A stretch of 43,512 nt of DNA, taken from Tannerella sp. GTDB taxonomy: Bacteria > Bacteroidota > Bacteroidia > Bacteroidales > Tannerellaceae. Numbering within the stretch: position 1 is the stretch's first letter; every line of letters begins with the position of its first letter. Shown here piece after piece: positions 6,868 through 16,052 of the stretch. Position numbers and translations under genes: made by a program. The DNA is taken from positions 1 to 43,512 of the forward strand of contig JAITMM010000074.1 in NCBI GenBank assembly GCA_031277335.1. The letters run 5' to 3'. The notes below the pieces were generated by a model that saw nothing but the letters and a program-made list of their open reading frames with translations, was not told where the DNA came from and searched no databases.

Positions 6868-9800
6868 TCAATTCCCTGCCACATCACATGTGCCGGCACC
6901 GGCATTGTAATAATATGATTCGTTTTGGGCGACACCGCCGCAGAGGACTATAATGCCGTTGTTATTTTTCACTTCAAAGCTCTCATTTATGTCACCCGGT
7001 GCTGATGTTGTTGCCGATTGGAAATTCCATATATAGTGTGAAAAGCCCGATGGATTGTTCACCCAGCCCGAAGTGAGAGGCATATTGTTCACAGTTGTCT
7101 GTGTCGCAGTAGCAGTTGGAGAGATAATTATCATATAGTGCATATTACCGGCTTCGTCAAGACGAGTATAGTCTGAAGAATTGATATCAAACATAAACGG
7201 TGCGATAATCTCTTCTTGAACCATCTGTCTATCAACGGCAGGTATCCAGCAAACGGAAGGATCACCTGCCATCGGCCCTCCGTTACTCCCCATCATAAAG
7301 TCAGCCACACCCACAGGTTTGTCTGCTTCGATATAACAGGCAGCCGTAGCAGGATTGCTTCCGGTGATCTCCAACTCTGCCCATTGTCCCGCATTAAGCG
7401 TTCCGCCTGAAGCAAGTGATGTACCTCCTACAAAAGTTGCACCCGTATAGATTATTTTAGTATTGTTCTGCGAAGCAATCACTCTGAGGCGATTATTCAA
7501 ATCATTTGCTCCTTCCGGAGCATTAGGCACCAAGAAACGGTTTCCCCATTGGTTTACAGGAGCCAGTTGTTCAAATAGGATATCTATATATACCCTACCT
7601 GGTGGTTCTTGAACACCTGTAGAGTGCGTAAAATATGCTACCGGTTTATTGGCGAAAATATGCCTTCCTGTCCTGTCGATTGCCGATAGATTGTAGTAAA
7701 CTTCTGAAGCATTAATTGTAGCTAAAGACAAACCTGTACCGGCATCATAAATAACTGTCCCGTCCTGATTTGCAATAATCATCTCAAAATCATAATACTG
7801 CGGATTTTGTGTTTCAATAAACGCCGGTTGAGAAGTAAGTCTATAATATTCCTGACCCCAAGCCGTAACGGGTAGTAGAGCCGTTGCATCTGTCGTGGCA
7901 GCACCTGTATTGAATGCATATACTGAAATAAGTTTGGGAGAGGTTATTTTCACCGTCTTATTAGTAGAACCGTTGATATTGGATTGGTAAGGCAGATAGA
8001 CATGACTTCTCATATCCTTTGTTCCGCTCGGAAACGGCACCTTTTCCAAGTCAATATGAAGCACATTCCCGGCAATAACCGGATAGGTGACTGAGGCAAT
8101 GGTATCTGTAAATTGAAGGGTTACTGTCGTAGTGACTGCAGACGCAACTCGTAATTCCAAACTTATTTCGTTATATGGATGAGTCGTATTTCTTCCGAAG
8201 CTAACCCAAAATTCATTCCCTTGCGTACTGTTATTAAAGCACAACAGCGTCCCATCAGGTCGTTGCACACAACGTACAGGCATTGCATAGTCTCTTTCGA
8301 AGTTACTAATCCTGTTAGCCGTAAGGCTGTTTGTATAGTCTGAGAACCATATATTTGTCTGCGTGCTTGATGTGCTCGTGAGATATCTGGCATGGCCTAT
8401 ACTGCTAAGTCCCTGATCAGTGCGGCTGCCGGCAGCAGGGAAGAAGAGGGACGCAAAATTATTAGGGTTATAGAACAGCTTGCCGGCATGTGCTATATCT
8501 TTGTTTGTAGCCGAAACTGTTAATTGTTCCGTTGGCGGGTTATTGCCGGGAGACGACTCGATTTTCAGCCGGTCGAAGTAACCGTCGGCATAATAGCCGA
8601 AAGCAGAGTTAGTCACAAGGTTGGAGACGCCCGGCCCGGGTTGATCATACAGAGACTGGCGCCACTCGGACGCTGACAGCGTAGGGACGGGGTCGGCCGT
8701 ATAAGTCAGTCCGTCCGACGGTCGGCGGAAGCCAGGAGGACACGTCTCGTGGATGGCAGCTAAAGCCTGCACTCCGCTTTGGGCTGTCCAGTAGCCGGTC
8801 ATAGGATAATCATCAGGTTCAAATCCGGGAGCCGGAGTGAGAATGAACGAATCCCAGGCGTAGCGCGTACGGTTATCTGCCCCAACACCGTTGTTGGCCC
8901 ACTGGAACATTGCCCCTGCCTTACTTGGGTAGTCGGTGAAGACGGCCGGCTGCTCGGGCTGAAGCGGCGGCGAGTATGGCACGCCGTTAATACTGACCGG
9001 CGCATCGAGCGTGGCCGCCGTTACGTTATAGGGCGAGAACTTGCGGGTTACAGTGCGTTCAGTCAGGTCGCCCGAACTGACGGCATCGACGTCACGCATA
9101 AGATAGTCGGCTCCTTCGCCCTGGCGAACCCAGATGCGCTGCCGCAGGTTATTATGACTATACGTCAGCAGCACAAAGCCGTAACGCGCCGGCTGTGTTG
9201 ACGTTGGCGGATATGGCGTTTTCAGGCCTATACGGAAATATATTTCATCGTCGCCTTTCCTGAATCCCGTTGCTGTGTCTGCCCTTAAAAAGCCGCTTAC
9301 GAAAGTGGATGTACTCAGTACGGGATGCGTGGCGTCAAAGGAAGTATTGTTACCGAGCATGGCCGATGAAGTATATATGCCGGGGTCGGTTGTATGAATA
9401 GTGTCAAGTACTATCCAGTCTCTGCCTTCAATCACCTGTGCCGTCCATACGCCGTCGGCATCTCCGCTCGATACCCTTGGCATGCGGATCAGTCGCTCGC
9501 CCGTCTGGGCAGCCCTCCAGAAGGCGCCGACAAAAGGCGTGAACCCGGCAGGAGGCTGGTCGTCCGTAAGTTCGGTAGACTCTCCTATACGCATAGTCAT
9601 CGTATAGGAATAGCCGCTTTGCAGCGACTTGGCAAATGTGGCGGGAAAACCGTTCAGTGGCGGCTTGCCGTTGACGGTAATGGAGCCTATGCTGATAATG
9701 GTCGGCATATCTCCCGGAGTGCCGGTATAGACAATTCTTGTATCGGATCTGATGGAATCAGGGCCAAGCGTGGGGAAGGTGAATGTCTGTATAACAGGTG

Positions 9801-10608
9801 TATTTGCAGCGAGAGCACCTGTTTGTGTAGTCATGTCGACAGTATATCCCGGTATCGTCACGTTACTGAAGGCAGAGATTCCGGAGCCGTCACGCGTCTT
9901 TGCCACCAGCGTGACTTGCGACAGCTTGTGCACCATCGTGATCGGGATATTCGTGATCGTACCATCCGGAACATAAACCGTCGGCGATGAACCCCATATC
10001 AGGTCATATTTGGGGTCAATGGCAGTGATGACCGGATCAAAGACGGGCAGCACTGTCGTCGAATCATTATAGGAATAAGCAATCAGTTTATAGTTGCCGG
10101 CAGGCAGATTGATCAAGTCGGTGCTGCCGCCGTCGCGGACAAGTACGCTGCTCGTGTTCACCTCGTAAAGCGCATCGTAAACCTTTGTGAAAACAGCAGT
10201 GGAATCATAGGCCACGATATGGATTTTGGCGCCGGGAGCAAATGCACGTGTCCTCACAGGATGAGATTCAACGGGATCGACGGCAAGCGTAGCATATATC
10301 AACACGTCATCGTCCACACGTATCACTTTCGTTTCCGGCTCCATATTGCGTGCTGCAAGTATCGAATCGGCTTCGGACTCGAATCTGTGCTCTTCAGGCA
10401 GCAAATCGCCTTCTCCATATCCGGCGAAACGGACAGAAATGGTGAAATTACCTTCCTGAACCAAAACAGACGGAATCGCCGGGACTAATGTGTCCGGAAT
10501 GTATTCAGTCTCGCACGAAGTAATCAATCCGACCAATCCGACGACCGGCAGAAAGACTTTGCATACCCGAATGATGTGCCCGACTAAAAGTTTTACTGAA
10601 GTTTTCAT
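6868..10608 (-). CDS. Large modular surface lipoprotein: fimbrillin-clan, FISUMP and IgGFc-binding-like domains
   Basis: A 1246-residue predicted lipoprotein (signal sequence ending LVGLITSC, Cys at 32). Residues about 40-345 resemble BF2992-type fimbrillin-A clan proteins (DSTTVLPVF, IPITMVHKLSQVTLVAKT, FAKSLQSGYSYTMTMRI). A connector near 480-510 (LLTYSHNNLRQRIWVRQGEG) is typical of Bacteroidetes surface proteins. Residues about 600-780 form a FISUMP-type domain (CPPGFRRPSDG, FFPAAGSRTDQG, YAMPVRCVQ). Residues about 797-1246 match the IgGFc-binding-protein N-terminal family (NEFWVSFG, SVYAFNTGAATTDA, ALLPVTAWGQEYY, NKPVGVADF, CWIPAVDR). An adhesin or pilus-tip role on the cell surface is inferred from these parts. 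Its GC-rich centre (8600-9700) and AT-rich upstream region differ in composition, compatible with modular assembly. It appears monocistronic. Confidence 0.75.
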   Translation of the reverse strand: MKTSVKLLVGHIIRVCKVFLPVVGLVGLITSCETEYIPDTLVPAIPSVLVQEGNFTISVRFAGYGEGDLLPEEHRFESEADSILAARNMEPETKVIRVDDDVLIYATLAVDPVESHPVRTRAFAPGAKIHIVAYDSTAVFTKVYDALYEVNTSSVLVRDGGSTDLINLPAGNYKLIAYSYNDSTTVLPVFDPVITAIDPKYDLIWGSSPTVYVPDGTITNIPITMVHKLSQVTLVAKTRDGSGISAFSNVTIPGYTVDMTTQTGALAANTPVIQTFTFPTLGPDSIRSDTRIVYTGTPGDMPTIISIGSITVNGKPPLNGFPATFAKSLQSGYSYTMTMRIGESTELTDDQPPAGFTPFVGAFWRAAQTGERLIRMPRVSSGDADGVWTAQVIEGRDWIVLDTIHTTDPGIYTSSAMLGNNTSFDATHPVLSTSTFVSGFLRADTATGFRKGDDEIYFRIGLKTPYPPTSTQPARYGFVLLTYSHNNLRQRIWVRQGEGADYLMRDVDAVSSGDLTERTVTRKFSPYNVTAATLDAPVSINGVPYSPPLQPEQPAVFTDYPSKAGAMFQWANNGVGADNRTRYAWDSFILTPAPGFEPDDYPMTGYWTAQSGVQALAAIHETCPPGFRRPSDGLTYTADPVPTLSASEWRQSLYDQPGPGVSNLVTNSAFGYYADGYFDRLKIESSPGNNPPTEQLTVSATNKDIAHAGKLFYNPNNFASLFFPAAGSRTDQGLSSIGHARYLTSTSSTQTNIWFSDYTNSLTANRISNFERDYAMPVRCVQRPDGTLLCFNNSTQGNEFWVSFGRNTTHPYNEISLELRVASAVTTTVTLQFTDTIASVTYPVIAGNVLHIDLEKVPFPSGTKDMRSHVYLPYQSNINGSTNKTVKITSPKLISVYAFNTGAATTDATALLPVTAWGQEYYRLTSQPAFIETQNPQYYDFEMIIANQDGTVIYDAGTGLSLATINASEVYYNLSAIDRTGRHIFANKPVAYFTHSTGVQEPPGRVYIDILFEQLAPVNQWGNRFLVPNAPEGANDLNNRLRVIASQNNTKIIYTGATFVGGTSLASGGTLNAGQWAELEITGSNPATAACYIEADKPVGVADFMMGSNGGPMAGDPSVCWIPAVDRQMVQEEIIAPFMFDINSSDYTRLDEAGNMHYMIIISPTATATQTTVNNMPLTSGWVNNPSGFSHYIWNFQSATTSAPGDINESFEVKNNNGIIVLCGGVAQNESYYYNAGAGTCDVAGN

Positions 10609-10963
10609 ACTTACTTATTTTTTATTTTTATTAAATCGAAATTCAGAGATTGTAGTCGTATTACTCAATGAAATTGTTTGGAAACAATTCAATCTCCATA
10701 CGGGTCGGATCAATGAAGGCCGTATTGTGGTTTTCAACCCAAACAGGCCTTACAGCTATCTCCGGCGGCATATAAGTCACTTCTACTACACGATGACTTT
10801 CAATTATAAACATTTCTTTTTCTATTCAATCAACCTATTAAATTGACTTAATTTGATTAAAACGCTGCAAAAATAGATAAAAAAATAATAAGTGCAAAAA
10901 AATAATAAAAAAAATAATAAAAATACTACTTAATTAAAAAAAGAGAAATCCTGATTTATAATA
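10609..10963. other. 355-bp intergenic region, AT-rich
   Basis: Located between the adhesin start and the flippase stop, both on the minus strand. It must hold the adhesin promoter, but I could not place a convincing -33/-7 pair. The stretch 10860-10945 is nearly pure A/T with repeated AATAAAAA units. No coding signal was found on either strand. Confidence 0.6.
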
Positions 10964-12223
10964 TTAACCTATAAATGGCCTGATAAAAATAAAATCACGA
11001 ATTTTCGTTCCCGTCTGTCTGATAAAGACAATAAAGGAGAATGTCAGCATGGCTGAAAAGGCAATGCTTGATGAGCAGGCGGCTCCGAAAACACCATAAG
11101 CCGGAATCAGAAAATAACCTGATATAAGCAAGACTACCAATCCGATACACGAGCATGCCGTGCTATACCTGACTTTGCCTGTGCCGATAAAGTAATGACT
11201 GAAAATGCTATTGCTCCCCAAAGCAATTATTCCTATGGCCAATCCGGTGATTACCTTTCTGATACCTGCAAATTCAGCAGAAAACAAATAATCAGTATAG
11301 ACCCATTCCGGAATCAGAAGGACTATCCCCATCACAAGTGCTATGGCGCAAAAAGTCAGCCGAAAGAAACGAATCGTCATCGACCGCTGCTCCTCGGCAT
11401 CGAAAGTCTTGGCTACCTGACTGTAAGATATAAAACTGACGCTACGGCTAATATGCCATACGCTCTCCGATATTTTAGTGCCCGCATCAAGCAAACCTAC
11501 CTGTCCGAAGCCGCCCAATCGCTGGATCAGGAAATAATTCAACCGCGCAGTCAATCCTTCCGCCAGATTATCTGCGCTGCTCCACAATCCGTAGACAAAC
11601 ATTTCCTTCAAGAATTTGGTGATTGATTTAGGAATTAACTGTCTATCATTATGTTGACGCAAGAAATAAGGTGACATAAATACTAAACTCACCAACCAAG
11701 CCAATCCATTTGTCGCATACATACCCCATAGATAGCCTCGTACATTTGTCATGCCTACTATATAATAAATGTATATGATGCTGAAAAACAAAAGTCCCTG
11801 AATCAGGAACGTGACGTTGAAGCCGCGAATATGGTCTTTCCCCAGCAGGATACGCGTGTGAACGGTGACAAACGACAAGAGTAGCGATAACACATAAACA
11901 TCTATTGCATAGCCTATTGGTAATACTCCCATTATCTTCATCGCCCCGCAAGATAAAGTAGAACCGATCAACGCCCATATATAAGCCGGCCAGAAGACAT
12001 ATCGGAAATCTACTCTGTTCATAAAATAAACTATCGTATTGCCTCCAAGTATACCATTGACAATCATTACTATATTAGCAGAAGCGTATATAACCCCGGC
12101 CAATCCCATTCCACTAACGCCCAAAATCTTGGCATTCACGAAAATGAGCGCCAAGTTAAAGGCAGCAGCCACATAACGGATGCCGACTGTTCCGATTACT
12201 TTTTTTGCGGTCGGAGAAAACAT
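10964..12223 (-). CDS. Wzx/MATE-like oligosaccharide flippase family membrane protein
   Basis: A protein of about 419 residues with roughly 12 hydrophobic segments. It begins KKVIGTVGIRYVAAAFNLALIF, the usual opening of polysaccharide-biosynthesis flippases of the MOP superfamily. Such proteins move lipid-linked sugars across the inner membrane. No glycosyltransferases lie nearby, so the substrate is unknown. The start at 12223 overlaps the stop of the M20 gene (TAATG arrangement, translational coupling); an ATG four codons earlier (12235) is also possible. It is the third gene of the ribF-M20-flippase operon. Confidence 0.8.
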   Translation of the reverse strand: MFSPTAKKVIGTVGIRYVAAAFNLALIFVNAKILGVSGMGLAGVIYASANIVMIVNGILGGNTIVYFMNRVDFRYVFWPAYIWALIGSTLSCGAMKIMGVLPIGYAIDVYVLSLLLSFVTVHTRILLGKDHIRGFNVTFLIQGLLFFSIIYIYYIVGMTNVRGYLWGMYATNGLAWLVSLVFMSPYFLRQHNDRQLIPKSITKFLKEMFVYGLWSSADNLAEGLTARLNYFLIQRLGGFGQVGLLDAGTKISESVWHISRSVSFISYSQVAKTFDAEEQRSMTIRFFRLTFCAIALVMGIVLLIPEWVYTDYLFSAEFAGIRKVITGLAIGIIALGSNSIFSHYFIGTGKVRYSTACSCIGLVVLLISGYFLIPAYGVFGAACSSSIAFSAMLTFSFIVFIRQTGTKIRDFIFIRPFIG

Positions 12224-13275
12224 TATAAATCCCATCCATCCAACAAATTCACATACAGCTCAATGGCTTCTTTTATTTCGGAAGGGCGAATAAACTCGTT
12301 GGCCGTATGTGAACGTCCTGAATCGCCGGGCCCCATCTTGACAGTCGGGAAATCCATTTTCGTCTGGTCGCTCAACGTCGGTGAGCCAAATGGCTTTCTT
12401 CCCATAGCAACGGCTCGCCGGACAAAGGGATGCTGAGGGTCAATACGCGATGAATTCATCTTGAATCCTCGCGGAACGACCTCACTCTCTATGTGTTGAG
12501 AGATAGCTTCGACCAATTCGCGGTTCGTATAGAACTCATTGCTGCGGACATCTACCGTAAATTCGCATCTGTCGGGAATCACGTTATGTTGCGTTCCGGC
12601 CTTAATCATTGTCGTAGTGATTTTTACGGGGCCTAACAGGTCGCTCTGCAACGGAAATGTCATCTCGCTTAATCGGTTTATATCCTTGATGGCCTGCAAG
12701 ATGGCATTACGTCCTTCGTTGCGGGCAGCATGTCCTGACACGCCGTGGCTGATGCAATCCAGCACCACCAATCCTTTTTCGGCAATGGCCGGTTGCATGT
12801 TAGTCGGTTCGCCCACCACGCCGAAAGCGATGGGCGGGAGTTCGCCCAACACACATTCCACGCCGTTCAGGCCCGACACCTCTTCTTCGGCCGAGGCCAG
12901 AAAAATCAAATTATACGACTGTTTGCGAGCGCTTAACAGTTTAAAAGTCTCGTACAACGCCACGACGCTGGCTCCTGCATCATTGCTACCCAGACCGTAG
13001 AGGCAATCGCCTTCCTCCACGGGCGTAAACGGGTCTTTCTCCCATCCTGCCACCGGTTTGACGGTGTCAATATGCGAATTGAGCAGGATCGTGGGACGGG
13101 CCGCATCGAATCCCTGTGCCGTAAGCCACAAGTTATGTCCCTTGCGACGCACCTCATGCCCGGCCGTGCGCCACTCGTCTTCAAGGAAATCGGCCACATT
13201 TCCCTCTTCCCGGCTAAAAGAAGGGCGCGATATGATGTCTTTAAGTAGGTTTATAGCGTGATTGAATTGATCCAT
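12223..13275 (-). CDS. M20-family deacetylase (N-acetyl- or N-succinylornithine deacetylase-like)
   Basis: A 350-residue metallopeptidase-fold enzyme. Zinc ligands and catalytic residues are visible: LLNSHIDTV (His/Asp near 70), YGLGSNDAGAS (bridging Asp near 100), ASAEEEVSG (Glu pair near 130), VVGEPTN, and the C-terminal GRSHTANEFI (His near 325). Relatives act as ArgE/DapE-type deacylases. In Bacteroidetes the arginine pathway uses succinylated or acetylated ornithine, so a biosynthetic deacetylase is likely, but no other arg gene lies in the window. It begins 6 bp after ribF and overlaps the flippase start. Confidence 0.8.
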   Translation of the reverse strand: MDQFNHAINLLKDIISRPSFSREEGNVADFLEDEWRTAGHEVRRKGHNLWLTAQGFDAARPTILLNSHIDTVKPVAGWEKDPFTPVEEGDCLYGLGSNDAGASVVALYETFKLLSARKQSYNLIFLASAEEEVSGLNGVECVLGELPPIAFGVVGEPTNMQPAIAEKGLVVLDCISHGVSGHAARNEGRNAILQAIKDINRLSEMTFPLQSDLLGPVKITTTMIKAGTQHNVIPDRCEFTVDVRSNEFYTNRELVEAISQHIESEVVPRGFKMNSSRIDPQHPFVRRAVAMGRKPFGSPTLSDQTKMDFPTVKMGPGDSGRSHTANEFIRPSEIKEAIELYVNLLDGWDL

Positions 13276-13281
13276 ACGATG

Positions 13282-14202
13282 TTATTGCAATAATTCTGCC
13301 GTCATCAGGCAATCCAGTTTAAGCTGTCGCTTTAGTGCTTCGACATTATCAAATTTCTTATTATCACGTAGATAATACTTAAATTCCACTTCTATGTGAG
13401 CACCGTAAATCATCGACGAGAAATTCAACAAATGCACTTCAATAGTTATTTCTTCACCGTCAAGCGTCGGGCGATTGCCGATGGCGAGCATTCCTTTGTG
13501 ACGAACTCCGTCAATATAAGCCCTTACTGCATAAACGCCCATGCCTGGCCATACTTTTAACGGATCATTCATCTCCATATTGGCCGTCGGGAATCCCAAT
13601 GTCCTGCCTCTCTGCTGGCCGCTGACGACTACTCCGCTTAAAGAATACGGATAAGTGAGCATCCGCGCCGCTTCATCCACGCGGCATTCAGTTAATAACT
13701 GTCTGATTTTCGACGAACTGACTATTTGATTGTTTAGTTTGAAAGGGGTGGAGTGCAATACCTCCATTCCGCATGTTTTCCCATATTCCATATATTGTTC
13801 GAATCCATCTTGCCTCTGATGGCCAAATCGATGGTCATATCCTATTAACAAGCACTTTACGCCCCATTCCTCCGACAGCGTATGTACTATGAAATCGGAA
13901 GCCGAGCGCGCAGCAAGTTCAGGAGTGAAATCAATGACGGCACAGTAATCAATTCCTGTCTTGTCCAGCAACGCCAGTTTCTCGTCGAGAGTGTTCAGCA
14001 GCTTCGGCCGGTATTGCGTCTGCAACACGAAACGCGGATGAACGGGGAAAGTAAAAACGATCGTCGGCAACTCTCTTTCATCAGCTAAGCGCCTCATTTC
14101 CTTTATTAAATGGCGATGCCCTGCATGTACTCCATCGAAAAAGCCGACGGCGCCCAAGCATCCATTTATTGCGTTTATTTTCGGTTGATACGTTACAATC
14201 AT
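13282..14202 (-). CDS. ribF: Bifunctional riboflavin kinase / FAD synthetase
   Basis: A 306-residue enzyme converting riboflavin to FMN and FMN to FAD. The N-terminal nucleotidyltransferase half carries GFFDGVHAGHRHLI (HxGH-type) and later SSSKIRQLL. The C-terminal flavokinase half carries GRTLGFPTANME and the family-typical ending. The start codon lies right beside a -7-like box on the minus strand (14214-14207), so a transcript from that box would have almost no leader. No good -33 partner was found. First gene of an operon with the M20 deacetylase and the flippase. Confidence 0.95.
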   Translation of the reverse strand: MIVTYQPKINAINGCLGAVGFFDGVHAGHRHLIKEMRRLADERELPTIVFTFPVHPRFVLQTQYRPKLLNTLDEKLALLDKTGIDYCAVIDFTPELAARSASDFIVHTLSEEWGVKCLLIGYDHRFGHQRQDGFEQYMEYGKTCGMEVLHSTPFKLNNQIVSSSKIRQLLTECRVDEAARMLTYPYSLSGVVVSGQQRGRTLGFPTANMEMNDPLKVWPGMGVYAVRAYIDGVRHKGMLAIGNRPTLDGEEITIEVHLLNFSSMIYGAHIEVEFKYYLRDNKKFDNVEALKRQLKLDCLMTAELLQ

Positions 14203-14203
14203 G

Positions 14204-14233
14204 TTGCAAAGATAGAAATTTTAATTATCTTTG
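14204..14233 (+). promoter_or_regulatory. Promoter of the homocysteine methyltransferase gene
   Basis: TTG at 14204-14206, 19 bp, then TATCTTTG at 14226-14233. It lies in the 87-bp divergent gap with ribF and overlaps an opposite-strand TATCTTTG (14214-14207). Confidence 0.6.
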
Positions 14234-14289
14234 TCACAGTTATTTCGTTATTAAAGTTCAAAAGTGTTAAGTTTAAAATTCACGTATGT

Positions 14290-15186
14290 ATGAATAAGTT
14301 AAAAATCACCGACTTGTTGAAGTCCGGGAAAATATTGGTATCCGACGGAGCATGGGGTACCTTTCTGCATAAAAAAGGTCTTCAGCCCGGCGAATGTCCC
14401 GACGAATGGTCGCTCTCCCACCCCGACGCCGTCAGAGACATTGCCCAAAGTTATATTGAAGCAGGTGCCGATATGGTCGAAACAAATAGTTTCGGAGCCA
14501 GCCGATTAAAGTTGCAGCATTACGGTCTGCAAGACAAGGCTGACGAAATAAACGAAGCCGCCGCCCGACTGTCCCGCGAAGCTGCAGGAGAAGACAAGTA
14601 TGTGATCGCCTCCATCGGACCGACGGGCAAGATGCTCCTGATGGGAGACGTGACGGAAACGGAGTGGTATGACTGCTTTCGCGAACAGGCCGTAGCCCTC
14701 GAAAAGGGAGGCGCCGATGCCGTGTGCATCGAGACGATGACCGATGCCGACGAAGCCGTTCAGGCCATCCGCGCCGCAAAAGAGAATACAGGACTGGAGG
14801 TTATCGCCACATTCACATTCGATAAGACGATGCAAGGCGAATACCGTACCATGATGGGACTGACACCGGCGGATGCTGCGGACCGGGCACTGGCAGCAGG
14901 CGCAACCATCATCGGCGCCAACTGCGGCAACGGAATGGAGCGGATGATCGATATTGTCAAGGAAATCAAGGCGTCATTCCCTGACGCATTGATCCTTGTA
15001 CATGCCAATGCCGGGCTGCCCGTGACGGTGAATGGTGTTGACACCTTCCCCGAAACACCGGAAATGATGGCTGCTCTCGTTCCGGCTTTGGTCGCGGCAG
15101 GCGCAAATATTATCGGAGGCTGCTGCGGCACTACACCGGCGCATATCAAGGCAATAGCCGACATCGTAGCCAAAATAAATCTTTGA
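14290..15186 (+). CDS. Homocysteine S-methyltransferase family protein (MetH N-terminal-like)
   Basis: A 298-residue TIM-barrel protein that matches the homocysteine-binding module of methionine synthase and BHMT. It begins with the DGAWGT signature (SDGAWGTFLHKKGL). The zinc-binding Cys residues are visible in IIGANCGNG (one Cys) and IIGGCCGTTP (the adjacent Cys pair near the C-terminus). It would transfer a methyl group to homocysteine to make methionine. As a free-standing module it needs either a small-molecule donor such as S-methylmethionine or betaine, or a separate corrinoid partner. The start at 14290 gives the normal N-terminus. Longer frames from 14110 would cross the promoter and ribF. 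Confidence 0.88.
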   Translation: MNKLKITDLLKSGKILVSDGAWGTFLHKKGLQPGECPDEWSLSHPDAVRDIAQSYIEAGADMVETNSFGASRLKLQHYGLQDKADEINEAAARLSREAAGEDKYVIASIGPTGKMLLMGDVTETEWYDCFREQAVALEKGGADAVCIETMTDADEAVQAIRAAKENTGLEVIATFTFDKTMQGEYRTMMGLTPADAADRALAAGATIIGANCGNGMERMIDIVKEIKASFPDALILVHANAGLPVTVNGVDTFPETPEMMAALVPALVAAGANIIGGCCGTTPAHIKAIADIVAKINL

Positions 15187-15219
15187 ATTTTTGAATCTTC
15201 GAATCTTTGAATAAAAAAT

Positions 15220-15256
15220 AAAGAGCTGCCTTTTTTAAAGGTAGCTCTTTATTTTT
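15220..15256 (+). terminator. Strong bidirectional-looking terminator
   Basis: The 14-bp stem AAAGAGCTGCCTTT / AAAGGTAGCTCTTT (one G-T wobble) is followed by ATTTTT. It sits between the convergent methyltransferase and 51-residue genes. A TTGAATCTTTGAAT-type repeat (about 15183-15212) lies just before it. Confidence 0.85.
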
Positions 15257-15279
15257 CAGATGATTGAAGAAATTGTGGT

Positions 15280-15435
15280 CTATAGATCGTGTGCCTTGAC
15301 TCGAAATACTTGCCCATTGCGGGCAAACACTAATTCACCGTTCTCTTCCTTACGTTTTTTAACCAAACGTTGAAAAGCGATACTGGCTCCTTTAATGACG
15401 CTTTCTTCAAATTTGCCCAACTCACGTTCATTCAT
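15280..15435 (-). CDS. 51-residue partner of the zeta-like kinase (candidate antitoxin)
   Basis: A small basic protein (MNERELGKFEESVIKGASIA at the N-terminus, ending NGQVFRVKAHDL). It overlaps the 3' end of the zeta-like gene by 8 bp and so is translationally coupled. I recall similar short genes ending in a WRDGKVV-like strand beside zeta-type kinases in other Gram-negative bacteria; the NGQVFRV segment resembles that pattern. It is not an epsilon antitoxin homologue that I can recognise. An antitoxin function is inferred only from size and position. Confidence 0.65.
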   Translation of the reverse strand: MNERELGKFEESVIKGASIAFQRLVKKRKEENGELVFARNGQVFRVKAHDL

Positions 15436-16003
15436 AGCGTTTTAATTTATTGTATATTAATTCATTATATATCGTTATTTCACCGTCTTGAACTCCTTTG
15501 GCAATGATTTCCATCGGAGACAAAGAGTTGTCGGTAATCATCCAGTAGTCGCAGATAGGCATGTACAGATTAAACAGATTGTAAATCCCTGCGTCGTAGC
15601 GACGCCTGATGGTAGACTCTGTCACATTGTGTCCGCCCGAAGCAACCCTGTTCTTGACGCGCTCTACTGCCAAGTCCGGCGTATTCAACCAGAAGTACAG
15701 TAAGGTCACGTAATAACCGTTTTCCTGCGCCCCGCTCAAGAGTTTTGCAATAGACCGACTTGCCAACGTCGTTTCCAATGCAAACGTCTTTTGCGCCGAG
15801 ATCAACTCTCTGATCCTCTTATACATTATCCTGCTGGCTTCAACGGCGACAGTGATATTGTCAGAATTGAAAGGCGACAGTCCTTTAGCAATTTCATCGG
15901 AATTAACGAACTCTCTACATCCCAGCATTTCAGGCAGAATCGTATACGAAGCCGTTGTTTTTCCCGCGCCATTGCATCCTGATATAATGTATAAATTAGG
16001 CAC
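15428..16003 (-). CDS. Zeta toxin-like P-loop kinase
   Basis: A 191-residue P-loop kinase. Walker A is SGCNGAGKTTAS near residue 8. NSDEIAKGLSPFN is the zeta-type substrate-binding loop with Asp. LETTLASRS is followed by LYFWLNTPDLAVERVKNRV and by RRRYDAGIYNLF, the Arg-rich lid. Zeta toxins phosphorylate UDP-N-acetylglucosamine and poison wall synthesis. Chromosomal relatives may instead have other nucleotide-sugar or small-molecule substrates. The start is GTG at 16003, supported by a promoter just upstream at 16023-16052; no ATG is in frame nearby. Confidence 0.8.
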   Translation of the reverse strand: MPNLYIISGCNGAGKTTASYTILPEMLGCREFVNSDEIAKGLSPFNSDNITVAVEASRIMYKRIRELISAQKTFALETTLASRSIAKLLSGAQENGYYVTLLYFWLNTPDLAVERVKNRVASGGHNVTESTIRRRYDAGIYNLFNLYMPICDYWMITDNSLSPMEIIAKGVQDGEITIYNELIYNKLKRYE

Positions 16004-16022
16004 AATAATCCGGTAATCGGTG

Positions 16023-16052
16023 CAAAAGTATGTATTTTATTTGATATGGCAA
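16023..16052 (-). promoter_or_regulatory. Promoter of the zeta-like kinase pair
   Basis: On the minus strand TTG (16052-16050), 19 bp, then TACTTTTG (16030-16023). Transcription would begin about 13 bp before the GTG start at 16003. Confidence 0.55.

Noticed and set aside
6441-6935. Longer antitoxin from 6935
   Set aside because: The extension crosses the operator, the palindromic repeats and the end of the adhesin gene; the family N-terminus is at 6725.
9394-9990. 198-codon open frame on the plus strand inside the adhesin gene
   Set aside because: It is antisense to the clearly coding surface lipoprotein, has a Cys/Arg-rich nonsense composition, and no family pattern.
10490-10846. 118-codon plus-strand frame at the adhesin start
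   Set aside because: It runs through the adhesin signal region and AT-rich intergenic DNA, with no recognisable domain.
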